From NCBI RefSeq assembly GCF_000764205.1, contig NZ_JQDZ01000011.1, positions 1 to 40,834 of the forward strand: 40,834 nt of DNA. The letters run 5' to 3'. Both the position numbers and the translations under genes were made by a program. Of this stretch, positions 22,851 to 32,572 are shown in pieces; position 1 is the first letter of the stretch; every line of letters begins with the position of its first letter. The notes beneath the pieces were generated by a model. The model worked only from the letters and a program-made list of their open reading frames with translations, searched no databases and was not told the DNA's origin. This stretch comes from Thalassotalea sp. ND16A. GTDB lineage: Bacteria > Pseudomonadota > Gammaproteobacteria > Enterobacterales > Alteromonadaceae.

Positions 22851-25800
22851 TTAAATATTCTGATATGGAGTCGATTTATTGGTAATAATATGAGATAGCA
22901 AATACCGCCCAAAGTCTTCTTCTGCCAGTGGACGAGAATACAAATAGCCCTGCATTTGTTCACAGTTTACTTCTTTCAAGTAGGTTAACTGGCTTTCAGT
23001 TTCCACCCCTTCAGCAACCACATCCATGCCTAAGTTATGGGCAATAGTGACAATGGTTGCCACCATATTTCGACCCTCCTCAGAAATTTCGATATCATCG
23101 ACAAAAGCTTTATCTATTTTTAACGTGTTGAGCGGGAATTTTTTCAAATAAGCGAGCGATGAGTAACCAGTACCAAAGTCATCTAGCGATAAATGTATGC
23201 CCATTTTTCGAATTTGTAGCATGGTTTCAATCGCTTCTTTCGGCGAGTTCATCACGGTACCTTCGGTGATCTCGAGTTCAAGGTGTTTGGCGGGTAATTT
23301 GGTTTCTTCCAGTATTTCACTAATTATTTGCACTAAATTATGCTGCCTAAATTGAACTGCTGATAAGTTAACGGCAATACGGCCAGAGAACATACCGTTA
23401 TCTAACCAGGCTTTGGTGGCTAAACAGGCTTTGCGTAGAACAATTTCACCTATCTCAATAATTTGTCCGGTTTCTTCTGAGATAGGAATGAAAATATCAG
23501 GGCGAATAATGCCTTTACTGCCGGCTTCAAAGCGAACTAACGCTTCCATGCCTTTAACTTTACCGCTGGCAACTTCAATTTTGGGTTGATAGAACACGGT
23601 GAACAAGTCTTCTTTCAAACCATAGCGGATCAAATTCTCAATTTGTAACCGTTTCACCGCTTGTTTGTTCATCGAGTCATTAAAGAATTGGTAAGTGTCG
23701 CCACCTTTGTCTTTAGCATGATACATGGCGGTATCTGCGTTCTTTAATAATTCGTGCGTATTTGAACCGTCATCTGGAAATAACACAATACCAATACTAC
23801 AAGATAAAGAGATCTCTTGTTGACGTATAGAGTAGGGCTCCACCACGGTGTTTAAAATTTCGTCAGCAATTGACGTGATATTGTGAATATCGTTTGTGCC
23901 TTCCAGAATTAAGGCAAATTCATCACCGCCTAAGCGGTAGCAAGTATCTTTAATATTGCCAATGGTGGCGATGCGTTCGGTTACTTTGCATAATAAAACA
24001 TCACCAATTTGGTGACCAAGCGAGTCATTAATTTTTTTAAAGTTATCTAAATCAAACACCAGCAGGGCATGGTCAACATCTTGTTCTACCAGTTGCGTGT
24101 GTGTTGCCTGAAAGAATGAACGGTTCGGTAACCCGGTTAATGTATCAGAGTTGGCAAGTTTTCTCAGTTCAGCTTCCGTTTCTTTACGTTTGGTAATGTC
24201 GGAGAACACCCCGACAAAATGTGAAATCTTATCGTTTTCATCTCTTATGATATCGATGGTGATATCGATTAAGTAAAACTGGCCGGTAGGACGTGTACTC
24301 TCTATCTCACCTTGCCAGGTGCCATGTAAAAGTAAATTTTTCTTCAAGTTTTGTAAAAAGCTGTCTGGATAAGAATTAAACGCCAACTCCTGCCCCAACG
24401 CTTCTGGGCGACTTTGGCCAGTAATCGTTTGATAAGAGATGTTGCAATCAACTAAGTTAAATTGATGATCATAGACCACAACGGCATCAGAAATGGTTTC
24501 GATACACTTGGCAAACAGTTTTAAACTTTCTTCATTGGCTTTAATTTGGCTAATATCTTTTAGCGTACCGGTCATCCGAACTGGTGCTTCATTAGCATCA
24601 CGCTCAACCACTTTTCCTCTATCGAGCACCCAAAGCCAATTATTACTTTTATCTTTTACCCGGTACGCGGCTTCATAATGCTCCGATTTACCTTCCTTAT
24701 GCTCTAATAGCAACTGCTTAACTCTAGGGTAGTCTTGAGGGTGTATATTGCGACGTTTCTCACCATCATCTTCCAGTTCACTACCTTCCATGGGAAAATC
24801 TAATATGCCCCAAATGTTTGAGCGGTACATTTGGTTAGTGACTAAGTTCCAATCCCACATTTCATCGCCAGAACCCCATAAGGCGAGTTTTAGTCGCTCT
24901 TCAGACTCTTTAATTTGGATATTCGCCATCGATTTGTTCTGAGCTTGCTTCACAAAGTAATAAATAATCAATAAACATAATAAAGAATACACAAACCAGG
25001 CGCTTTTGGTTAACCACCAAGGAGGAAGAATATTTATGGTAAATTGACTTGAAGGAATATATGTATTAGTGGTTGAGTCAAACGCCTCTAATAAAAACGG
25101 GTAATTACCGGAAGTTAAATTGGTGTAAGTAGCCCGCTTATTTTTGTAATTGGTTTCTATCCACTGTTCATCTAATCCCAATAACTTATACCTATATAAA
25201 ACTTGTTCCGGTAAACTTGAGTTAGGTGAAGAAAACTCGATGGAGAAAGGTGACTGGTCATGTTTTAATGTAATTTCATTAAGAGTAAATAATTGAGCTG
25301 GAATAGTTGCTAAGTCTTTATCCTCAACAATAGGGTTTACCTTTATTTCCTTGTTAGCTATAAGAAGCTTTGTCAGTATAGGTTTTAATATTAGTTGTGT
25401 ATCCAATTTTATATCTTCTGAAAAGAAACTATTAAACCCATTTACTCCTCCGAAGAAAAACTTACCTTGACTACTTTTTAGGGATGAACCCGCCCAAAAT
25501 TCATTCGATTGTAGTCCATAATTGGCATCAAAATTTACAATTGATTTTGTGAACGGGTTTATTTTACTAATCCCCTTGTTTGTACTAATCCAGGCATCAC
25601 CTTGGTTATCTAACATTAAGTTTGCAATATAATCATTTGCTAACCCAACCTGTTCATTTAAGTGATAGAGTTTATTTAGTTTTTTATCTAGTAATAAAAT
25701 TCCTTGGCCCCAAAAACTAAACCAAATATATCCATTCTCTTCTTTAATTTGAGCTAAATTATTTTCCAAAAATAACTTATGTTTAGGTAAGTTTTGTTTT

Positions 25801-27398
25801 GTAAAACTTTGCTTTGAGGGGCTAAATTTATATATTTCCCCTAAGCTACTACTAACCCAGAGTTCACCATTTTCAGTGGCAGAAATGATATAGAGGTTTA
25901 TTTCATCTGCTCCTAAACTAAATTTGGATAAAGTGTTATCTTTCGGAGAGTATTTAATGATCGTTGAGTTTTGAGAACCGAACCAAATTTCTTTATTGAG
26001 GGATAAAAAATCAATACGGTCATGTAATTCTAAGGGTAAATTATTAAACGAATCTTGTTTAACTAGCTTATTTTTCGCTATATCAAAATATATTAATTTG
26101 TTTTCATATGTGATGAGCCAGAGGTTATTTTTGTTATCAGGAAAAATATCATTTAACCTATCGTTAATTTCTATCGGGGCTTTAAATATTTCATTGCTAA
26201 TTGGATCTATATAATACAAACCATTAAATTCGGTAAAAATCCATATATTTCCATTGGGTAATTCTGCGAATCCCAGTACATTTTTCTTATTGATATTATC
26301 ATTAGATAAGTAATGAGGAAAAAGTGAATAAGTAGAGTTATATTTATTGACGCCGTTTAAAATACTGCCAACCCAAATGCTACCCGTACTATCATTGAAA
26401 ATAGAATAAACAAATTTTATCTCCAAAGGCGTAGAATCTAATTTTGTAATTTCTTTGGCTGAATAACTTTCATCAATCAAACCATATCTATATAACCCAT
26501 TTTCTGTACCAATTAAAACTTCATGTTCACTGGTTTGACTCATGCTTCTTGTTTTATTAGCAAGAGAGTGAATACCATACTCTTCTGCAAGAATGTGTTT
26601 TAGGAGGTTATAATTCTTGTCAACAATGTATATTCCATTGTCAGTTGCTAACCAATAATTATCATCAATTTCCTTGATTTCATATATGCTTTTCGCATCT
26701 ATATTTAGCTGCCATTTATTTTTTCTGTTTGTGGGAGATATAACTTTAAAATCTTTATTTACTATATATAAACCATTTTCAAAGGTCCCAATCCAATATC
26801 TTTGCTGTGAATCTTGGAAGATAGATTTTATTTCCTTGATGCTTTTTGAAAAGTTTCTAAAGTTTACTCTGATAAACCTATTGCTTTGTTTATTTAAACG
26901 GAATAATTCTGTAGAGGTAGATACGAATAAATTTTGATCTTTATCTTCGTAAATATTCCATATTGCGGTTTCTTTTAAGTTTGTATATTGATTATCAAAT
27001 TTATCTAAAAGAGGGTTGTATTTACTTAATCCTCCCTGGGTACCAACCCACAAAGTATTCTGACTATCGACAAAAACAACACGTACTAAATTATTTAATA
27101 AAGAGTCCTGTGTATTTAACACATTCCTGTAGTAGGTAAAGTCGTAACCATCGTATTTATTCAAACCGTCTTGAGTCGCTAGCCAAATAAAACCTTGTTG
27201 ATCTTGAGCTATTGAATAAACGGTACTTTGAGAAAGACCCTGCTCAATAGAAAGTTGCTGAAATTTTATTGGTGTCTGGCTCGAAGAATTGGCAGAAAAG
27301 GAGAATGCAACAAGTACAGTGAGCCAAAGCACTTTTAGGAAATTGATAAACTGAAAGTTTACAGTTTTAAATTTGTTATTATTGTAATTCAACAGCAC
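22851..27398 (-). CDS. Large membrane sensor: beta-propeller, Y_Y_Y, PAS, GGDEF and EAL domains
   Basis: This 1515-residue protein starts with a signal/anchor (about 15-38). A periplasmic two-component-regulator-type propeller follows (repeats such as IAQDQQGFIWLATQDGLNKY; about 45-700), then a Y_Y_Y domain (about 710-790) and a membrane span near 797-820. Two PAS regions lie in the cytosol (about 835-1080). The GGDEF domain keeps GGDEF at 1156-1160 and the EAL domain keeps EAL at 1284. ELEITE, LDDFGTGYSSL and VAEGVET are also kept, so both cyclase and phosphodiesterase activity are possible. It probably turns a periplasmic ligand into a cyclic di-GMP signal. The start is a GTG with AAAGG 6 bases upstream. 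It is a single gene with its own terminator. The ligand is unknown; many propeller sensors respond to polysaccharides. Confidence 0.93.
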   Translation of the reverse strand: MLLNYNNNKFKTVNFQFINFLKVLWLTVLVAFSFSANSSSQTPIKFQQLSIEQGLSQSTVYSIAQDQQGFIWLATQDGLNKYDGYDFTYYRNVLNTQDSLLNNLVRVVFVDSQNTLWVGTQGGLSKYNPLLDKFDNQYTNLKETAIWNIYEDKDQNLFVSTSTELFRLNKQSNRFIRVNFRNFSKSIKEIKSIFQDSQQRYWIGTFENGLYIVNKDFKVISPTNRKNKWQLNIDAKSIYEIKEIDDNYWLATDNGIYIVDKNYNLLKHILAEEYGIHSLANKTRSMSQTSEHEVLIGTENGLYRYGLIDESYSAKEITKLDSTPLEIKFVYSIFNDSTGSIWVGSILNGVNKYNSTYSLFPHYLSNDNINKKNVLGFAELPNGNIWIFTEFNGLYYIDPISNEIFKAPIEINDRLNDIFPDNKNNLWLITYENKLIYFDIAKNKLVKQDSFNNLPLELHDRIDFLSLNKEIWFGSQNSTIIKYSPKDNTLSKFSLGADEINLYIISATENGELWVSSSLGEIYKFSPSKQSFTKQNLPKHKLFLENNLAQIKEENGYIWFSFWGQGILLLDKKLNKLYHLNEQVGLANDYIANLMLDNQGDAWISTNKGISKINPFTKSIVNFDANYGLQSNEFWAGSSLKSSQGKFFFGGVNGFNSFFSEDIKLDTQLILKPILTKLLIANKEIKVNPIVEDKDLATIPAQLFTLNEITLKHDQSPFSIEFSSPNSSLPEQVLYRYKLLGLDEQWIETNYKNKRATYTNLTSGNYPFLLEAFDSTTNTYIPSSQFTINILPPWWLTKSAWFVYSLLCLLIIYYFVKQAQNKSMANIQIKESEERLKLALWGSGDEMWDWNLVTNQMYRSNIWGILDFPMEGSELEDDGEKRRNIHPQDYPRVKQLLLEHKEGKSEHYEAAYRVKDKSNNWLWVLDRGKVVERDANEAPVRMTGTLKDISQIKANEESLKLFAKCIETISDAVVVYDHQFNLVDCNISYQTITGQSRPEALGQELAFNSYPDSFLQNLKKNLLLHGTWQGEIESTRPTGQFYLIDITIDIIRDENDKISHFVGVFSDITKRKETEAELRKLANSDTLTGLPNRSFFQATHTQLVEQDVDHALLVFDLDNFKKINDSLGHQIGDVLLCKVTERIATIGNIKDTCYRLGGDEFALILEGTNDIHNITSIADEILNTVVEPYSIRQQEISLSCSIGIVLFPDDGSNTHELLKNADTAMYHAKDKGGDTYQFFNDSMNKQAVKRLQIENLIRYGLKEDLFTVFYQPKIEVASGKVKGMEALVRFEAGSKGIIRPDIFIPISEETGQIIEIGEIVLRKACLATKAWLDNGMFSGRIAVNLSAVQFRQHNLVQIISEILEETKLPAKHLELEITEGTVMNSPKEAIETMLQIRKMGIHLSLDDFGTGYSSLAYLKKFPLNTLKIDKAFVDDIEISEEGRNMVATIVTIAHNLGMDVVAEGVETESQLTYLKEVNCEQMQGYLYSRPLAEEDFGRYLLSHIITNKSTPYQNI

Positions 27399-27544
27399 AC
27401 AAAACCTTTTGCGTATCCCTATTTTTTTGTGGGAATGATTATCGCTATATAGCCCGCTATAAACGCAGGCTTTTTTGTCACTTTAATGGATATCTTAATG
27501 CAATTAGCATTGGATTTAAAGCTGTAAATATTGTGTTAGTACCC
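27399..27544. other. Intergenic region with a plus-oriented hairpin
   Basis: AGCCCGC and GCAGGCT (27451-27470) pair with one mismatch and are followed by six T residues on the plus strand. Both flanking genes run on the minus strand, so this does not end either of them. It may terminate antisense transcription or be chance. Confidence 0.35.
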
Positions 27545-30310
27545 TTACGATTTGTGCGGATTCTGTCGGTGGAACTCGTCTATATCTCTGATAACCTTTA
27601 AGTTGTTTGATAAGTAAGCCATTTCATCTGCGTGCTTCACCGACGCCAAACAAATTTTATCCGGATTGCTGTCACTGCAGAGGGTATGTTTTATGAAATT
27701 ACTAATATCTGCCGGCGTTAATTTTGCAATCGCAGCGATAAGCTGTTCCTTCTGGCTAAAGCTGTAATCTTTATTGCAAATACTCATCCAGTAGCGTTGA
27801 CTTTTAATTCTTGGACTGGTGTCTTTTTCTTGTAATTGGCCAATCAAGCCCTGTTGTAAATGCTGCCATTCATCATCACTAATTTCACTGTCAAAGTCAT
27901 CAATAAATTCACCCATCGCAGCAAACAGCGTATCTGCGGTTGTGTCTGGTGACTGAATGTAAAAAGCAATACCAGGAAAACTGTTCATTGGCACAAAACC
28001 GACACCGACCAAGTAACCATATTGACGCTCGGTGCGCATTTGATGGAAGAAGTGCGGTGAAATTAAATGGCTGGTAACCATGGCCAGCGCCATGCTGGTA
28101 ACATCACTGTTTTCGAGAGGGAAATAAATCACCCCGGCATAATCGTGCTCGGGTAGGTGTTGCGGTAATAAATTGGCGCCAAGTGTTTTGTAATCGAGCA
28201 CCTTGCAGCTTACCCCTTCATTTTCATCCAGGTGTTCACTGAGTTTTGCACATACCAATTCGGCCATGCTTATTGCTTGTGGTTCTAACCAGTTACCATA
28301 GATAAAGACTTCAACACATAATTTATTAAAGTAGGCTTCGCAAAAGTCGGTAAAATTTTGATAGCTCACTCGTTCAAGCGCCTGCGCCAGATCTTTACCG
28401 CTAGGGCTGTATGGCTTCATCAATGCACTGAGTTTGGCAAACAGTTGTGAAATGGACTTACTTTTTTCTGCATTTTTCCAATTGGTTACCAGTTGATTTT
28501 TAAATAGTTCAAACCGGTCTGGTGCCAATGAATGATCTTTAATACTATTGAGTAAGTTCTCAAGTAACAAAGGTTGCTTCTCGTTGATGCCCGAAAGTTG
28601 CAAGGTCATACCGCCTTGATGTGGGTATAAATGATAGTGAATACCCGCAAGCTCGGCATGGTAGTTTTGTTCCAATACTGAGTCACTAAATAACTCGACA
28701 AATAAACGAGTCATCGCAATTGTCGCTTTGCTCTCTACCGAAACCGTAGAGTCTATGCCAATAAAAATTTGACCTTTTGGCACAAAAAACGAACTGTCTT
28801 GTTTGAACCATACCTTCAAGCCCGGCTTCTCTTTGATCAGCTTTGGCACCGAAACCTCACTTTTAGCCGGCACTAAGGTGGGTTTAGCCACAATATATGG
28901 GTTAGCAGTGGGTAAGCTTAATTCTGAAAATTCTTTATTGGCTGCAAGTTTGCTGAGCAGTTCATCGGCAATTTTTTCGGTTTTATAGGGGACCTTGTAC
29001 CAATAACTGGTTTTATCGGTATTAACATGCTGATTGATGCAGATAATTCGCAAGTTATCGGGAGTCAAATAACCGATAAATTTCTCGATCAATGCTGGCT
29101 TTAACTGCTGCATCACATAATCACCGTAAATGTAATCTTCTTCGGGATAATGCTGCATGTTTATCACTAATTGATTTACCGAATCAAGAGGTTTCAATTT
29201 TTCCTGATATTGGAAAGAAAATTCCGAAATGGCTTTCTTTTCATCAAAGTAAGTTTGATTGACGCCATTTTTATTGAGTAAGCGGATATAGGCAAACACC
29301 AATTCAATGATCTCATCTTGATGCTTTTCACCGTCTTCGGTTAAGCGCAAGCTAATATTGAAATCTTTAAAGTTAGAGCCATTAACCCCGCCACCAGCCG
29401 TGAGGGCCATAGCCCATTGCTTATTCTTTAAATAGGCGAGAATACTGCCGCTACCTTCATGACCTAATAAGTAGCTAAGGTAGCTTAGTGGTTTAAACAA
29501 ATAACAGTCATCAATACCAGGCATGGCAAAACTCAGGATCAGTTTACGATCATTTTTTTCGGGTTTGATGCTTATCATTAAGCCAAGATTTTCGTTGCGA
29601 TATAAAGGCTCCAGCACTTTTGTTTTTGTGTTGTTTTCACTTTTAATGGCAGAAAACTTTTGTTGCACAAGCTCGGCAAGTTCGGCTAAAGGCTGCGGGC
29701 CTTCCACCGCAAGCGTCATTCGCTCGGCTCGATAATGTTGATCATAAAAGCGAGTCACTTCATCTTTTAAACAGCTATTGTCCCTATCGCTTAGGGTGTC
29801 AATATTGCCCACTGAAAATTTACTGAACGGATGAGCGGGGTTAATGGTTTCTTTGTGCACATCGTAGATGCGGCGCATATCGTCTTTGAGTTTTAATTTG
29901 AATTCAGCGTCAATGTTTTGCCGTTCTTTTTCAATAAACTCCAAGGATAATAACGGCGCGATAAAAAATTGACTGAAACGATCGAGGGCATCGCTAAAAT
30001 GTTGAGAGTTAATGTCGAAGTAAAAGCAGGTGTGTTCGGTACCTGTCCAGGCGTTATTGCTGCCATTATGTTGTGACAGGTATTGTTGATACTCACCGCT
30101 TTGTGGATATTTCTCGGTGCCTAAAAACAGCATGTGCTCAAGAAAATGCGCTAAACCTTGCCTATCTTTTGGGTCATCAAAATGACCGGCATTAATGGCC
30201 AAAGCCGCTGCACTACGATTAGACTCGCTATTTTCAATCAACAGCACCCGTAAACCATTGCTTAAGGTTAATGTTTTATAGCGTTTTGTATCGTTTGGGC
30301 TTTGCTTCAA
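27545..30310 (-). CDS. Insulinase-family (M16) zinc metalloprotease, pitrilysin-like
   Basis: About 921 residues. The inverted zinc motif is HFLEH (in GLAHFLEHMLFLGTEKYP), with the third ligand in the downstream ERQNIDAEF. Full length covers the four M16 domains, including the inactive second half with a Y-R-like segment (MRTERQYGYLVGVGF). Proteins of this type degrade small peptides. E. coli pitrilysin is periplasmic with a signal peptide, but here none is visible, so a cytosolic site is likely. The longest frame starts at a TTG at 30322, which overlaps GGAG. The TTG at 30310 lies 6 bases after GGAG and is the better start. The gene is divergent from sixA and not closely coupled to the sensor gene downstream. 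Confidence 0.93.
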   Translation of the reverse strand: MKQSPNDTKRYKTLTLSNGLRVLLIENSESNRSAAALAINAGHFDDPKDRQGLAHFLEHMLFLGTEKYPQSGEYQQYLSQHNGSNNAWTGTEHTCFYFDINSQHFSDALDRFSQFFIAPLLSLEFIEKERQNIDAEFKLKLKDDMRRIYDVHKETINPAHPFSKFSVGNIDTLSDRDNSCLKDEVTRFYDQHYRAERMTLAVEGPQPLAELAELVQQKFSAIKSENNTKTKVLEPLYRNENLGLMISIKPEKNDRKLILSFAMPGIDDCYLFKPLSYLSYLLGHEGSGSILAYLKNKQWAMALTAGGGVNGSNFKDFNISLRLTEDGEKHQDEIIELVFAYIRLLNKNGVNQTYFDEKKAISEFSFQYQEKLKPLDSVNQLVINMQHYPEEDYIYGDYVMQQLKPALIEKFIGYLTPDNLRIICINQHVNTDKTSYWYKVPYKTEKIADELLSKLAANKEFSELSLPTANPYIVAKPTLVPAKSEVSVPKLIKEKPGLKVWFKQDSSFFVPKGQIFIGIDSTVSVESKATIAMTRLFVELFSDSVLEQNYHAELAGIHYHLYPHQGGMTLQLSGINEKQPLLLENLLNSIKDHSLAPDRFELFKNQLVTNWKNAEKSKSISQLFAKLSALMKPYSPSGKDLAQALERVSYQNFTDFCEAYFNKLCVEVFIYGNWLEPQAISMAELVCAKLSEHLDENEGVSCKVLDYKTLGANLLPQHLPEHDYAGVIYFPLENSDVTSMALAMVTSHLISPHFFHQMRTERQYGYLVGVGFVPMNSFPGIAFYIQSPDTTADTLFAAMGEFIDDFDSEISDDEWQHLQQGLIGQLQEKDTSPRIKSQRYWMSICNKDYSFSQKEQLIAAIAKLTPADISNFIKHTLCSDSNPDKICLASVKHADEMAYLSNNLKVIRDIDEFHRQNPHKS

Positions 30311-30529
30311 TCGCGACTCCAATGGAACTAATGGTGAAAAATTGTGCGGGCAAGATTTAATACCCGATAATAGTCTTGATATTCATATAAATACATAGAA
30401 TTTGCGAAAAATACAGTAATTATTTACCCGATCACAAATTAATTGCCAACTTTTGTTTATCTATAGGGCGTAATTCTCTATCATTAAGCCAAATAAGCAG
30501 TTTCAGCTCCAAGTGATTTTACAACAACA

Positions 30530-31006
30530 ATGAATTTACTCATAATGCGACATGGCGAGGCCTGTACGCAAATCCATGAAGATGCGCAACGGCCTTTAAC
30601 CGAACTTGGCAAATTGGAAGCTAAGGTCATGGCCAAATGGCTCAAATCAACAAACATCGAACTTGATGCTATTTTTGTCAGTCCTTATCTGCGAGCCCAA
30701 CAAACGGCGCAAACGCTGTATGACCAGTTAAAGCTGAGCATTCCATTACAAACACTCGACTTGCTCACTCCCGCCGGTAAAGCCGGTGAAGTACACGATT
30801 ATTTAGATGGCATGATATCGCTTGAACGTTATGAAAATGTGCTGCTGGTGTCGCATATGCCGCTGGTGAGTTATTTACTGGCGGAATTATCAATAGAGAA
30901 AAGCGCACCTATTTTTGCCACCGCGGCCATTGCCCAAATCGATTACAACAAACAGTTAATGGCGGGTCATCTCATTAATCATGTTTGCCCGGATGATTTT
31001 GTATAA
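30530..31006 (+). CDS. sixA: Phosphohistidine phosphatase SixA
   Basis: This 158-residue member of the histidine phosphatase superfamily begins MNLLIMRHGEA, with the catalytic RHG at residues 7-9 (H8). A second histidine is in LLVSHMPLVSYL. SixA removes phosphate from histidine phosphotransfer domains or from the nitrogen phosphotransferase protein NPr. Its length matches E. coli SixA (161). In enterobacteria it lies next to fadJ. Here it is still in the same region, but a sensor, a protease and small genes intervene. It converges with smrB, whose stop is 13 bases away. Confidence 0.93.
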   Translation: MNLLIMRHGEACTQIHEDAQRPLTELGKLEAKVMAKWLKSTNIELDAIFVSPYLRAQQTAQTLYDQLKLSIPLQTLDLLTPAGKAGEVHDYLDGMISLERYENVLLVSHMPLVSYLLAELSIEKSAPIFATAAIAQIDYNKQLMAGHLINHVCPDDFV

Positions 31007-31019
31007 TTTGAATCCGTTT

Positions 31020-31562
31020 TTACTTGCAGAAGTCATCGCCTTTTAAATCGATCAAAACCAATAACGCGCCATTACCACCATATTCAAGCGGTGCCTGGTG
31101 AAATGCCATGACATCCGGGTGTTGCACTAACCAGTGCGGTACTTTGTTTTTTAAAATACGATTACCAATGCCATGAATAATACAGACACAATTTACGTGC
31201 TGTTTGGGGCAAGCGGCCAGTAGCGCGGCAATTTCTTGTTTTGATTCTTGCTGTTTCAGGCCATGCAAGTCTAAAATTAGCTCTGGAGAGTATTCGCCCC
31301 GGCGCAAGCGCTTAGCTTCAAAGCTATCAACATCATCTCTGACGTATTTCATTGGGCCCTTAGATTCTAGATTGGGCTCAAATTCATCAGAAAAGAAAAA
31401 CTGTTGTTTTTCAAATTGTTGTTTTTCTTTTTGTTGTTGGGTTTTCTTCTTGCTGACACGGGTCCGCGGGTGTATGGTGTCGTGCTTAATAGGCTTTACC
31501 GGGCCTATCGCCTGTTTGAATAACGTTTTATCGTCGTCACAAATTAGATCTTTTAATTTCAT
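31020..31562 (-). CDS. smrB: Smr-domain endonuclease SmrB, ribosome rescue factor
   Basis: This 180-residue protein has a long charged N-terminal part (residues 1-90, with a Gln/Lys-rich helix near 40-55) and a C-terminal Smr domain. The domain has DLHG at 98-101 and HGIG at 130-133 (commonly HGKG). SmrB cleaves mRNA between collided ribosomes, the N-terminal helices serving for recruitment. It is divergent from prmB, with about 70 bases between, the same arrangement as in enterobacteria and vibrios. The Lys to Ile change in the HGxG loop is a minor oddity. Confidence 0.93.
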   Translation of the reverse strand: MKLKDLICDDDKTLFKQAIGPVKPIKHDTIHPRTRVSKKKTQQQKEKQQFEKQQFFFSDEFEPNLESKGPMKYVRDDVDSFEAKRLRRGEYSPELILDLHGLKQQESKQEIAALLAACPKQHVNCVCIIHGIGNRILKNKVPHWLVQHPDVMAFHQAPLEYGGNGALLVLIDLKGDDFCK

Positions 31563-31633
31563 CCGCTAATTGTAATTTATAGCAGCAGAAATTAATACCA
31601 CCATGAACACCCATTTTCGCTTAGGAGAAAGCT

Positions 31634-32569
31634 TTGCTTGAATTAAATATAGAAGAAGTCACCACCGACTTGCATACTATCAGCGATTTTTTACGTTGGA
31701 GTGTGAGCCGATTTAATGAAGCAGACTTGTATTATGGCCATGGCACCAATAACGCCTGGGATGAAGCGGTAAGCTTAGCCTTATTTGCCCTGCATCTGCC
31801 AGACAACATGGACGATGCGATCATGCAAACCCGGTTGACCAAAACGGAAAAGATAGATGTGATCAATTTGGTGTTACGTCGTATTGATGAACGCATTCCT
31901 GCAGCCTATTTAACCAACCTTGCTTATTTTGCCCGTTTGCCATTTTATGTCGATGAACGAGTGTTGGTGCCGCGCTCGCCTATTGCAGAATTAATTGAGC
32001 AAGGCTTTAACCAGCAAATAACCGCAGAGCCGCAACGGATACTGGATTTATGTACTGGTAGTGGTTGTATTGCCATCGCCTGTGCTTATGCATTCCCGCA
32101 AGCAGAAATTGATGCCCTGGATTTATCGGTTGATGCGCTAGATGTGGCCAGTTTAAATATTCATAACCATGACCTTACAGAACAAGTTATTCCAATAAAA
32201 TCTGATGTTTTCTCTGGCGTATCTGGGGTAAAATATGATTTGATCGTAACCAACCCGCCTTACGTTGATGCGATGGATATTGGCGATATGCCAGATGAGT
32301 TTCATCATGAACCAGAAATGGGCCTGGCCTGTGGTGAAGATGGCCTGGATATTGTGCGTACCATACTGGCACAAGCGAGTGACCATTTAACCGATAATGG
32401 CGTGTTGATTTGTGAGGTAGGTAACTCCATGCTTCATGTCGATGCCTTGTATCCGCAAGTGGATTTTAGCTGGATAGAATTTGAACGCGGCGGACTTGGC
32501 GTTTTTGCGATTAGCAAGCAACAATTAGAGCAACATAAACAATTATTTTTAGAGCGAGTGAAAAACTAG
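31634..32569 (+). CDS. prmB: Ribosomal protein L3 glutamine methyltransferase
   Basis: This 311-residue S-adenosylmethionine-dependent enzyme methylates the side-chain amide of a glutamine in ribosomal protein L3. The N-terminal helical block [20 protein letters not shown] is typical of PrmB. The cofactor loop [14 protein letters not shown] lies near 136-149, and the catalytic NPPY is at 207-210. The start is a TTG with AGGAG 6 bases upstream, and family alignment supports it. It is followed 3 bases later by aroC, the usual prmB-aroC operon. Confidence 0.96.
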   Translation: MLELNIEEVTTDLHTISDFLRWSVSRFNEADLYYGHGTNNAWDEAVSLALFALHLPDNMDDAIMQTRLTKTEKIDVINLVLRRIDERIPAAYLTNLAYFARLPFYVDERVLVPRSPIAELIEQGFNQQITAEPQRILDLCTGSGCIAIACAYAFPQAEIDALDLSVDALDVASLNIHNHDLTEQVIPIKSDVFSGVSGVKYDLIVTNPPYVDAMDIGDMPDEFHHEPEMGLACGEDGLDIVRTILAQASDHLTDNGVLICEVGNSMLHVDALYPQVDFSWIEFERGGLGVFAISKQQLEQHKQLFLERVKN

Positions 32570-32572
32570 ATT

